From Scilla litardierei (taxonomy: Eukaryota; Streptophyta; Magnoliopsida; Asparagales; Asparagaceae), in NCBI GenBank assembly GCA_030789695.1, contig CM061141.1, positions 272,025,655 through 272,089,654 on the forward strand: 64,000 bases of DNA, written 5' to 3'. Both the position numbers and the translations under genes were made by a program. Shown one piece after another: positions 23,471 through 33,924 of the stretch (positions within the stretch are counted from its first letter, which is position 1; the number at the start of each line of letters is the position of its first letter). The notes below the pieces were generated by a model, which saw only the letters and a program-made list of their open reading frames with translations, did no database searches and was not told where the DNA came from.

Positions 23471-23479
23471 GTTTAAATA
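23471..23479 (-). promoter_or_regulatory. TATA box of the D 3' LTR
   Basis: GTATTTAAAC on the minus strand, about 70 bp downstream of the palindromic array. The 5' LTR has the same site at 42079-42087. Confidence 0.5.
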
Positions 23480-23549
23480 CCCCTCAAAATCGCCCAAAAA
23501 TCGTGACAAAAATGCCCCTGCGCAGCCCAGAAATCGCAGTTTACGCAGC

Positions 23550-23935
23550 AGGCGGGGCGGCTCACTCGGCCGAGTGACAAATGTCACTCGGCCGAGTGAC
23601 AAACCCTGTAAAATTCCAGTAAGTCGGGGGATCTTCGGGATCTTCCTTCGGGAGTGACTCGGCCGAGTGGATTTACTCACTCGGCTGAGGGGCAATTCTT
23701 GCTCGGCTGAGTGGGAATCGTCAAATGCCTGTAATTTTACTGTAAGTCGGCCGTTTTGAAGTGGATTTTCCCATGCCACTCGGGCGAGGGGATTTCCATG
23801 CTCGGCCAAGTGGACTATCTTCACTCGGCCGAGTGCAAGCCTATTTTCTTCTGTTAATGCGTGTGCAGTCTGGTCGGCCGAGTGGTCTTCTTGCTCGGCC
23901 GAGTGGGTGGTTCACTCGGCCGAGTGAGATGCTGC
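23550..23935. repeat. CACTCGGCCGAGTG array in the D 3' LTR
   Basis: About a dozen perfect or near-perfect 14-bp palindromes CACTCGGCCGAGTG separated by 5-60 bp. Variants such as CTCGGCTGAG and CTCGGGCGAG are mixed in. Confidence 0.92.
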
Positions 23936-24232
23936 AGATGCCCAATCTTCGTCTTTTCACTTTCTCGTCGCTCCTACGACGTTCCTTCTTCTCCCACTTG
24001 TCTTCCATCGCCGAATAGCCCTCAAAAGAGCCTTGGGTAACACTCCGGAGTGGGTGCAAATCCTCTTGATCTCAAAATCACTCCAAATCGCTCCATATCT
24101 CCTGAAATACGACAAAAACAAGAAATCGTGAAAAGCATCGTAATATTGTCAAATAATCGTGTAAAACGCGATATGAGCGATCAAAGTGGCATGCAAACAT
24201 GCAGAAAAAGGGTGTAAAATACGGATCGATCA

Positions 24233-24247
24233 AAATCCCCCAAGCTT
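24233..24247 (-). other. D polypurine tract
   Basis: On the minus strand AAGCTTGGGGGATTT abuts the 3' LTR. It is the last of several copies of the AGCTTGGGGGA motif in D. Confidence 0.7.
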
Positions 24248-26144
24248 ACCTCTTACTCGTCCTCGAGGAAGATGAGTAAAAAGCGAGCCCGACGGGCAAA
24301 ATGATGGAAAAGAGGGAAAAATAAAAGAAATAAAAATAAGAATAGAATAGAAAGCGAAGAAGGGGGTGCTAGATCATTTTTCTCAGGACGTGGGTTTTGC
24401 TTACTCATATAGCATACATCGAATATAAAACACACGTCAAAGACTTTTATTTCGATATCATAGTATAATGATGCATTCGATATAGAAAACCCCAAAATAT
24501 CAATATAGCATGAAATATGGAATCATTCTAGGATTAACATCGTCTGAAGCATCTAAAGCGGTATGCATAACCATAGATCACACACTTTTCAATTGAATGC
24601 TTTCTATAAGGAGTATAAGAGATATCACACGATATGGAATAGTAAGAATAGAAAAGTATGGCTTTCATGAAATGAATGCTAAGTGTCGATTTCTGGATTT
24701 CGTGAAACTTTAGCAATCTCACCGAGTATAGAAAATTACTTAGCCTAGGTTGTCATGCACCGTCAAGTAGTCACTCTCTCACACATCATTGGATCCTCTC
24801 CCCCAAGCTTATCCATAAGCGTGGTGGCATAGACAAATCAATATGTACATTCCCCGTTTCTTTTGAAGCTCCAAAAAATAAAGTAAAAATAAAACAAAAG
24901 AGGGAAGAATGAGAGAAAGAGTATGAGATGGGATCGTTATAAACTTCTTTTCTCTTTTCTTTTCTTTTTCTGAACTTTTTTTTTCTCTTTTTTTAAAATA
25001 ACAATATATACATAAGTGATCCCAAATCAAAAGAGAGAAGGATATACAAGAATATTCTTTTTTTTTCTTTTTGATTTTGGGGATTTGGAGCATGAAAATT
25101 AATAGCAGGGGAAATGCCGATAATAGACTTGCTAGGGGGGAATTCACCAATGAATATCAAAGTAGAGAAATGATGCTCAAGATATGTGGAGAAAGAAATA
25201 AATGTATCGCTCGGTTCACTCTATAGGACGTGCACGACAACTTTCAGCAGAGTAATATAATCTACTCAGTTTAATCTCAAAAAGTAAACTAGTCCAGATA
25301 TATCGTCCTAGCAAACATTCAATCAACCTGGAAGTGAAGCGTACAATTCATGCAATAAGAAGTGACATGAGAGAGGAAAGCAGTACTCCAAATATAAGCA
25401 GACAATGCGTGAAGCTTGGTGTGTTCTCTATGAAAGGCATACATATGAATCATCAGACATCAGCTAATAACAGAATTTCATCTATATTCATACGGAAAAA
25501 GAGTGGGTTACTATTTCAAAATGCAAAGCAGGGCATAGCATATGATATCTGAAACAAAACCTATGACGTGACAAAATAGCATGCACATAGAGATAGGCTA
25601 ACACCACGTCATCATCATCACAGAAAAATCATCTCTAGCAAAGGATGAAAGCAACAAAGATAAAAGAAAATAGAACTATATATAATGCAGCACACAAAGA
25701 AAATAAGAAAACGTGATGCATGATAAAAAATGAAAAAGTGGTGAAAATAAGTGCAAAAGTGGAAAGAAAATGTGAGAAATCAAAAATAAAGGGTGGAAAA
25801 AATGAAAAAGTGTGAGAACTCACTCCCCCAAGCTGAAGTGCACCGTGTCCTCAATGTGCAAAGTGTGGCACACTGAGAGACGTGAAGTGGGTGGGGTGGG
25901 TGAGGATGCATGCATGATGAAAAAGAAAAAGAAAAAGAAAGAAAATAAAATATGAATGAATGTGATGCAATGCAGATATAAGTGTCCCCAAAAAGTCTCT
26001 CCCTCACTCCCAAAAAGGTATTAAAAAGATATGATCAGGAAGGCACCAAAATAATACGTGGAGGAGGGGGGAAAATCAATCACCAGGCCCAGGAACAAAC
26101 GGACAGCAAAACGACAAAAAATATCAGAGGCATCAAGAGTGTGC
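24248..26144 (-). other. D 3' untranslated region
   Basis: This non-coding stretch lies between ORF1 and the polypurine tract. It contains two further AGCTTGGGGGA purine motifs on the minus strand (24798-24812 and 25822-25835). The second follows a CATTGAGGACACGGTG block of the type seen in Athila 3' regions. The remainder is low-complexity and AT-rich, with no conserved frame. Confidence 0.65.
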
Positions 26145-27942
26145 CTAAGCTGGTGGTGGCGCTGCACCATCACCATCCTGTGGCGGAGGAGGTGGTGGAG
26201 GTGGTTGGTGTGGTGGCTGCTGGGAGGGTGTGGGTGGCGGGGGCAGACGCGCAAGTATCTGATTCAGGCAATCCTGAATACTGGGAAGGAATGCGATGTG
26301 GGTCTGCACGGAACTGACCGTGGCAGAGAGAGCCCTAAATTCTCCTCGAAGTCCACTAACAGCCCCCTCTAGAGCACGAATGCTCTGAAGTAGAGTGTCA
26401 GGGGGTGGTGGAGCAGAGGGACACACAGGTCGAACAGGTGAGGTACATGACTGTCTCTGGCAGGCAGTGTATAGGACGGGGCCAGCAGGGTAGTGTGGAA
26501 GGGGTGCTGTGCTCGGTAAGTGATGCACAGCCTCGGTGTGAGGCTGGGACGCAGGCTGGGTCGAAGCAGCAACAGTAGTAACAGAGGTGGAAGGCAAAAT
26601 GGGTGACGAGGCAGCATGAGAGGTCGGTGATGCAGAAGTGGGGACATAAGTCATAACACTCTCGGTGAAGACAGCGGCAGTGGAGTCAGAAGGGCCAACG
26701 GCCGGGGTGGCTGTGGACAAAAGTGAGGTCAGGACCGCCACTGCGGCGGTAAAGGAAGTCTCGTCGGTCTCTAAAATGGTGGTGGGACGCTCGGGGCTAA
26801 GAGAGGTGATAGGCTCGACGGACATAGGCTCGGTGGTGGTGGTGGTGGTGGACTCAGCTAACGTGCTCCTGACACTGACAGAAGTGTGGACAGAAGTGTC
26901 GGGAGGTGCAGACAGTGCAGGTGCAGGCTGAGGGATCACGGGGTCAATAGGTGGTGCAGGGGGTGCCTGCTCAGCATCCTCAGCCTCAAGCACGTAGGCA
27001 GCGGGGATAAGGAAATCCATCGCTGGAATCCAGTCCCCGTGGGCCGGTCCAATGTGTGTCCGAGCGAGGCTCGGAAGAACCATGTAGTCAGCACTAAAGG
27101 GACCGTGCAACCACACCCAGTGCCTGTGACCGTGGGGACGAAGCATCTTCATCCGGGCCATAACATCCATCGAAAGTGAAGTGGGGCCCGGAGCTCGACG
27201 CAAGTCGTCAGGTAGGTCCACGTCGGTCATAAGGGCTAGAAGTGTGATCAGACCGCCGCAACAATAGGTGAGCGAGCGCTCACCGAAATGATGATGCGGT
27301 CCAGAAACCAACTAGCGATGTCGATCTCGACGGCGGGGACCAGGTCGTCTCTACCCCCTATCCAGAACCCTAGGACGAGTCATCGCGTAGAGTATGTAGA
27401 GCTCAGGCGTAGACATGGTCCCGGGCTCGTACCTCGCTAAGAAAGTAGTTGCCATGAGGCGCTGTGCAATGCGGAGGCAGGGGTGCAGGATGGCTGAGGC
27501 CTTGGCCCTACTAGGGTCAAAGGCAAGTGGGGATCCCGTGATCCGTGTCCAGAAGGTGGAGGTGTCGAACGACGGGGGTGGGATGTGCATGGGAGCATAG
27601 GCACGGTCAGGGACAGGGACATCGGGCCACTGGAAGAATGCTCAAAGCATGTTGAGAGTGATCTCACACTCTCGGTCCATCAGATGGAATGAGCATCCTC
27701 CAGGGGTCTAGTCAATAGAGCTCAGGACCTCTAGTGTCGGACGGATATAAGTATCCGCCGACACCGACAAAAAATCATTCCATCCCACGTTGTCGTACAA
27801 CGTGAGAAGCCCCTCGAGTACCCCTAGGCGGTCAAGGTCAGTGTGCGAACCTAGAGGGTACTATCGAGTGATGGCAGATACGCTCGAACCTGGCACGGTG
27901 TGTGTCATTTCGAAACGTAATCCCCATCGGCCCGACGGCGGG
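26145..27942 (-). pseudogene. D ORF1 (Athila ORF1-like), main part
   Basis: Reading leftward from the C insertion at 27942, the conserved domain aligns with E's ORF1: GVLEGLLTLYDNVGWNDFL, then LEVLSSI, then a stop and NML-TGA-AFFQWPD. The segment from 27590 has the STPELYILYAM block. From 27311 to 26145 a 388-codon frame covers CCGGLITLLALM, then HGHRHWVWLHGP, then a long Pro/Thr/Ser-rich linker. It ends with a short helical stretch (LRGEFRALSATVSSVQTHIAFLPSIQDCLNQILARL) split by few breaks and a poly-Pro tail. A frameshift lies near 27800, with stops near 27708, 27642 and 27320. The N-terminus is at 36729-36898 beyond C. Function unknown. Confidence 0.72.
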
Positions 27943-28948
27943 TGTCACGCCCCGCTTCCCAAAAACGTGGAGGCGAAGCGTGAGAAGGTCCGCTCAGACT
28001 TGAAGCTACAAAGCTGCAAGTCCGATAAGCGTCGATCAAGTTTAAAACTGCAGGTCCTTGCAATGCTAACGAAACAAAGATAATAATAATTAAATGAGAC
28101 AAAAGAAACATCTCAGAATATCCATAAAATAAGTTTCCAACATCGCAGAAAAGCCATCAGGCTAAAAGGAAGGAGACTAAAGGCCCAAACATGGCCAACA
28201 AAAGTACAAAGTACAAAACAACGGTGCTACGCACCAACAACTAACAAAAGGCCTAAAACAACATAAAGCTCCACAAAGACTCAAAGAATGGTCACCGGGT
28301 CCACCAAAATCCTCCTGGGCAGCCATGGACTCAGACTCAGCGTCAGCAAAACCTCACGTACTCAGCAACGGTCTCTGGCTCAGGTCTAACATGTGACACC
28401 CAAAAGAGCAAGGGGCACATGTCAGCAAGTCTGGAAGACTTGTGCAAGTGAAACTGAAAGTACAAGTAAGAGCAACCTAGCAGTTCTAGTATGAATGCGA
28501 TGACATGGCAGTTTAAAGTATGAGTGCAACAGGTAAAGTAAAGTAAAGTACAGTACGAGCATGGCATGGCATTCACAAGACAAGTACAAGACAAGAAAAG
28601 TAAGCACCTCGTGCACAGAGATTCCGTCTTTTGGCTAGAGTGGCTGTACGGGCCAACTCCTAAGCTCAAGTAACCGTTTATCCCTACCCCTCCACGTGTG
28701 TCGAGCCAGGGCCTTACCCCCGAACTTGGAATGCTCGCTTCTGGACCACGAGCCAGGAAGTGTGTAAACAAGTATGGCGTAGGGGTGCACCTAGCCGGAC
28801 AAGTAGTACTAGGACAAGTATTGTAGCGTGTGCTACGATGCAACAATCAATGCATGGATGACATGGCATGGTAGTTAAAGTAAAGCGTACAGGTAAGGAA
28901 AGTAAACGTGACAGTTTTAGCATGCATGAATGACAAGTTTACTGTTAA

Positions 28949-29014
28949 GATCTAGCTTCGTTGTCAAGCTAGATCATTTAGGTGACGGATCTAGTTTCGT
29001 TGTCAAACTAGATC
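28949..29014. repeat. Two tandem hairpins in the C LTR
   Basis: GATCTAGCTT and AAGCTAGATC flank CGTTGTC at 28949-28975. GATCTAGTTT and AAACTAGATC flank the same CGTTGTC at 28988-29014. The C-to-T change in one arm is matched by a G-to-A change in the other. The same pair occurs at 34931-34996, and single versions occur in A near 45601 and in the solo LTR near 58342. Confidence 0.85.
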
Positions 29015-29479
29015 AAGTAGGCGTCTAGCCAGCTATCATTTCACTGACTAGTCTCTTTTACGCTAAAAGCAAGTAAGTGGCCTAAAAACATGGCCCTACA
29101 CAAGAGTTGGCAAGTTTCACTTGCCTGCAACTATCACGTCAAGAAAACACCGTCCAACGAGTCCAAAGTCACGATTCCTACGTGCACAAGTCCACCGGCC
29201 TACATCCGTTTTATTAATCTTGATTAGTGATTTCTAAAACATTTAAAATACTTTAAAAATACTGATTTTTAGTCTTGATTAGCATGCAATTGGGTTGGGG
29301 GTCCTAGGGGTGCAAAACGTTACCTCAACACGACGCGAAAGCTACACCGGCGTCGGGTAGCGACGCCGGGGGTTGGAATAATAAGATCGCGCTCCAAGTC
29401 CAGATTCCAATTAGATTCCTCGCTGGAATTTCAGAGAAAATAACCCGGGCGACGATTCCAGATTCCAAAGCTCGCACGT

Positions 29480-30110
29480 GCGACGACGGGCTACGACGTG
29501 CGACGACGTCGTACGCGGCAAGTCGTCGAAGAGAACGTACCAAAGTGGGGCCCACAGTAGTCCTAGGGACCTTTGGGGAACCCACAATACCTCTGGAGAA
29601 CTTGGGGGGCCCACGGAGGCAAGTGGTGCGACGGATGCGGGGTTGCGACGAATGGCCGTCGGTCGTACAGCCTCGGTGCGGGGGCTTGGCTCGGTCAGAC
29701 ACGGGGGCGGCGCTGTTGCAACACTTTGGGTCGGTCGCAGCAGCGGGGGCGACGTTTTCCTTCGGTCAGACCGATGGAAATCCTCGGTCAGGCGCTTGGA
29801 AGCGGGGTTGCAGCGCTGCAGCGATGCAACGCTCGGGCGCTCGGTCACAGCGGCGGCTTCCTTCGGTCGGGCACGGAGCTAGCGGGGCGACAGAGCGGGT
29901 CGGTGCGGAGCGAGGCGACCAGGCGGTTCTCTCGGTCAGACCGAGAGGCCCTATCGGTCAAGCGGGGAACGAAGCGGCGGTCGATGGCAGCGGGCGAGGC
30001 GGCCGGTCAGAGCGGGCGGATGCGGGGGTTTTCTTCGGTCGTGCGGGGTACTGAACGTCGCAACGTTGCGACGATTCGTCGCAACGTCCAAAAAGAGTTT
30101 GGAAGAGGCT
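29480..30110. repeat. GC-rich palindromic block of the C LTR
   Basis: Repeated TCGGTC and GGTCGG motifs, the palindromes CTCTCGGTC/GACCGAGAG, and nested GTCGCAACGTTGCGAC near 30058-30085. It is repeated at 35460-36093. In minus-strand reading it lies downstream of the TATA box at 30151-30160, that is, in the transcribed leader, unlike the arrays of the other families. Confidence 0.75.
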
Positions 30111-30150
30111 AGGGCTAATTTCTTTGGAAAATAGGACTTGCTAGGGGTTG

Positions 30151-30160
30151 CTTATATAGT
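30151..30160 (-). promoter_or_regulatory. TATA box of the C 3' LTR
   Basis: ACTATATAAG on the minus strand; the 5' LTR copy is at 36134-36143. Confidence 0.5.
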
Positions 30161-30745
30161 ATAGGTGGGTTGACTTGGTCTAGGGCTAAATCTAATAGGA
30201 TTAGAATTCAAAAAGATTTGAAATTTGAATTTAAACTTCTCCAACCCATTCTAGGATTTGACCTGGTCCAAATGAGCTGGAAATTGGCTCAAAAATTCTT
30301 TAAAACGTTTAAAACTCAAATAAATTTTATTTGGCCGAAATTAATTTAAAAATAAATTATTAAAAATATTATAAAACTTGTAAAAATTATAAAAGTGGTC
30401 AAATGAACTCCAAAAATTATAAAATAAATATCGGGGTGATCGTGACGACGAATGTGAGCTAACTAAGAAGACGGATCTCAAATTCGACGTCGGACGACGA
30501 AACTAAAAATAGAAACGTCTCCCGTCAAAAGTGAAAGTCGTCACGTCTCATCGAGTAAGTTTAAATTGTGGAAAAACGACTCGAGAAGTGTCGTTTCAAG
30601 ATAGTGCCACTATTTAATACTCTCAGAGTCGTTCGCAGCGGCATATCACACAAAAGTGTTCACAAACAAATAAAGTCTAAAGCAAACACGTGCACGGCCA
30701 AAAGCACGTGCACGAACAACGTACGACGAAAAAGTGGTCGTTACA

Positions 30746-30756
30746 TCCTCCCCACC
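30746..30756 (-). other. C polypurine tract
   Basis: GGTGGGGAGGA on the minus strand, directly before the 3' LTR start TGTAACGACC. A has GTTGGGGAGGA at the same place. Confidence 0.85.
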
Positions 30757-30763
30757 TTAGAAT

Positions 30764-30783
30764 AAAGTCCGTCCTCGGACTTT
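30764..30783 (-). other. Hairpin next to the C polypurine tract
   Basis: AAAGTCCG and CGGACTTT flank TCCT, a perfect 8-bp stem. A has AAATTCCG and CGGAATTT around the same TCCT loop at 46928-46947. Confidence 0.85.
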
Positions 30784-33700
30784 CTAATATAGCTAGTCGC
30801 TCTAGTAACTACCCCAAATCAAGTCACATTATATTTCAAACCAAGTATAGTCATTACCAATGCTCATATATGCACTAGGTAGTCAAACATTATTACTACC
30901 AACACGTATATATATATATACACATTCACGTACGTATACACTTATACCTATTATAGTCAGTCAGACTCATACACGTATTTCAATCATATATATAAGCATG
31001 CATCCCTTATATAGCTACTACCTACCTAATCACAAAACAATATTTCAGATACTTATATAATGATAGTTTCACGCTTAGCCATTACAATCATCGCTCTTCC
31101 TCTATGTAGCTACCTATGCACAACCATCAAGGGTACACTACCCTCTAATATTCATCCAATACCAAACATCTCAGCACATATAGTCACACCAGACCATTAT
31201 TAAATCAAGTTCACTATATCTAATATACATTCACCACTACTATAATTTCACAATATATAGTCATTCAATACATGCAAATAGTTCACCATATATTCACATC
31301 ACGTACGGTCCTATAACTATATTTACGGCACGCCACATATACCATAGTCATCATTACCTATAACTAAGCACATACTTACCCGTGCATGGTGCACACCCAT
31401 ACACGCTAACATTTCATTTACATACACCAATCATGCCATTGTATAACTAGCACACATACACACCTAGTTTTAGCTAGCGCACAAGCAAGTCCTTAGTAAT
31501 TAGCTATACCACAAGACCAACACCTATAACTATATACTGGCGTAGCGACCCACAATCATGTGCGTAGCACAACCAGGCACAAACACTCCTATCACTATAC
31601 ATACATCAAGCATTGCTATATTCAAACTACAACATACATTCAATATACTTAGAGTATACTCACTCAAGCTTGAGTGAGACTCAATACACATATCAGAATA
31701 TCCCATATACGTAGCATGACATTCATACATACACCAATACCACTCTAATATTTATATATATGTCTACCAATATAACCATATACATTCCATAGATCAATCA
31801 CACTTAATATTTAGTCCGGTAATACTTACATAGTTCAATCATTTTATACACCATAATAATAGTAATACAGACATCAGCACACATATATTTATAATACCCA
31901 CCCTAGCACAAACATAGCTTTACCAATCATTTTATTTCAACCATTATAAGTATCTCTAACTAATACACTCCATTAGATATTTCAACGCTAGCTCTGATAT
32001 ACACCGGCATCCCTAGTATAGTATAGCTATCCACACAAAAATCTATAATTACTAACGCACAACAACTTCATACTATCACGAATAACTCCGAGTATATATA
32101 TATATATACCACACAATAGGCAAGCACCAATATACTATGGGAATTCTCATTCAAGCTCACGTACCCAGCTTAGGTATGTGCACTACGACACCTCACAGGG
32201 TCCAAGGGCCTACTAAAAACTTAGGGTGGACATAGACATTGACGGCACTAATACCTAAGTAATAGAGGGAGGTCGAAAGCGTGACGAGGGAAGGATCGAT
32301 AAGCACGTGTTCAGATAGGGCGAATGCAAGGAGACAGCTTGGTTGGACGAACATTGGCTCAATGGTGATGTTTAGGTTGAGGGAAAAGGGGATGTGGAGA
32401 TGCTTAAATAGGATACAGAAAAGCAAGTAGGGTGAATAGCATAAGCTAAAATACGCAAGATTGAAAACGGTTGTACTTTAAAATCCTCATCTGAGAAGAA
32501 ATGTTTGGGGATCGATAAAACGAGTTGTTCAAAATAAATCTGAGTCGAATATTTAAAATAATAGAAAATGGCCTATTGGTTTTAAAAATCATTTTAAAAG
32601 GAAGTAAAATCATTTACACGAATATTAAGGACATGGTTTGGAAAATCTATAAGTCAGTAATTTAATATAATATGTTGTCAAAAGTTTTGGAAGGTCGAGA
32701 ATGAAATCAAGTAACGGAAGAATTTAAACTCATATTTAAATGCTTTCTAAACTTTTAGGCTATGGAAGATTTAAAATAATCAATTTTGAAACTTTTTTAG
32801 AAAACCATGGTTTGCCAAAAATGAGAAACTGATTTACAAAAGGTTCTTAATATACGAGCACAACAAGTCCGACAAGGATATAAAAATAATTGAAATTCAA
32901 TTTGGTTTAGAAATTTCTTCTAAAAGCGTGTATGGTGAGCGGAAAGAAAATAGTAGTATCTTAGCATAAGAATTATCAGGATTGAATAGCAAATCTTTAA
33001 AATCAAATCAGGGAGGGTCTAAATCAGGAAGTGGTTATGAAAATAGTACTTTTGCAAAAGTCTGAAGTAGCGAAAACGACGAGTCAAAAACCAACTTGCT
33101 GAAATCTGAAATTCCATGTGACTTGGAAAGTATATTAAAAGTAAACACGAAGTATTATTCAAATGGCATAAATAAGAGGGAAAATTATAAATCGAACTGA
33201 GCAAAATAAAAGTACGGTTCAGAATAAAACTTAATATATGAAAAGACGACATGAGTACGAAAACATAAGCTAGGAAAAATATTATCAGCTAGAGTTCAAA
33301 ATTCCGACAAACGTTTTAAAAAATTTAAATCAACGAAGTAGTATGGGAAAGAGGAACTCGAAGAATACTTTCAGAAGATTCAGGTTTGTAACGGAGAGGG
33401 TCGAAAATTGACGACGATTGTCATGAGGCGATCTCGTGAATCGAGGGAAGGAAATTGGTCAGATGATCAAAACATTCATACGCCTAGGATATGAATCAGA
33501 AGAGGCTACGGGGAAACTCCTACGGTCGACCAACTAAAGATTAGGAACTAGGCGCTAAGACTTCTAAAGGTTAGACGGTAAAGAAATGCGTTCAGCTTGG
33601 TCCGAAATCGATGAACCCAAGAGCGAACGACTAAAGGAAATTCTAGAAGTCTAATATGGTCAGGGGTAGACATGAACCACTAAGGTAACTCCTACGATGA

Positions 33701-33903
33701 TTAAATCAATTGCCAGAAAGGGGGTCTAACTATCAATCAGAGGCCTCTAACTAGCAAGCACAGACATCTAACTAAGTCTTCTCATCACCTAGTGTCCTAA
33801 AAACGACTAAACTCAGGGCTTCTGATTCGGATGTTGCAATTTATTTAATGGACATTCCGTTATTATCGTTGTTCCGTTAATTCGCAATTGCAAGATTGGA
33901 CCT
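30784..33903 (-). other. C interior, non-coding
   Basis: About 3.1 kb without recognisable coding sequence. The left half (to about 32150) is rich in TATA and CATA repeats, with short (AT)n runs at 30907-30919 and 32094-32107. The right half has no evident structure. The last 100 bp before the primer region resembles the equivalent stretch of A (63160-63245). Confidence 0.7.
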
Positions 33904-33924
33904 GCATGGGCCACCAACAAAACC
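33904..33924 (-). other. C putative primer binding region
   Basis: Directly inside the 5' LTR the minus strand reads GGTTTTGTTGGTGGCCCATG, identical to A at 63247-63266. Conservation and position suggest the tRNA primer site, but I could not match it to a particular tRNA. Confidence 0.5.

Larger units (their letters stand above)
22429..24232 (-). repeat. D 3' LTR
   Basis: A 1.8 kb repeat matched by 41030-42862, with a short terminal inverted repeat TGATCGAT/ATCGATCA. It contains direct repeats of the phrase CCAATCTCTTGCAAA (22800-23080) and the CACTCGGCCGAGTG array at 23550-23935. Confidence 0.93.
27943..30745 (-). repeat. C 3' LTR
   Basis: A 2.8 kb LTR with ends TGTCACGCC and CGTTACA on the plus strand. 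It shares with A's LTR the block around 28380-28480 and the CTAGCTT hairpins. It also holds a very GC-rich block at 29480-30110 with long open frames on both strands. Confidence 0.95.

Noticed and set aside
26665..27179. Plus-strand ORFs over D ORF1
   Set aside because: They are antisense to a conserved ORF1 frame; repetitive Val/Gly runs come from the Pro/Thr-coding strand.
29478..30112. Plus-strand ORFs up to 179 aa (and up to 211 aa in the copy at 35460-36095)
   Set aside because: They fall in the GC-rich block of C's LTRs, are open on both strands, change length with one extra G, and resemble no protein family.
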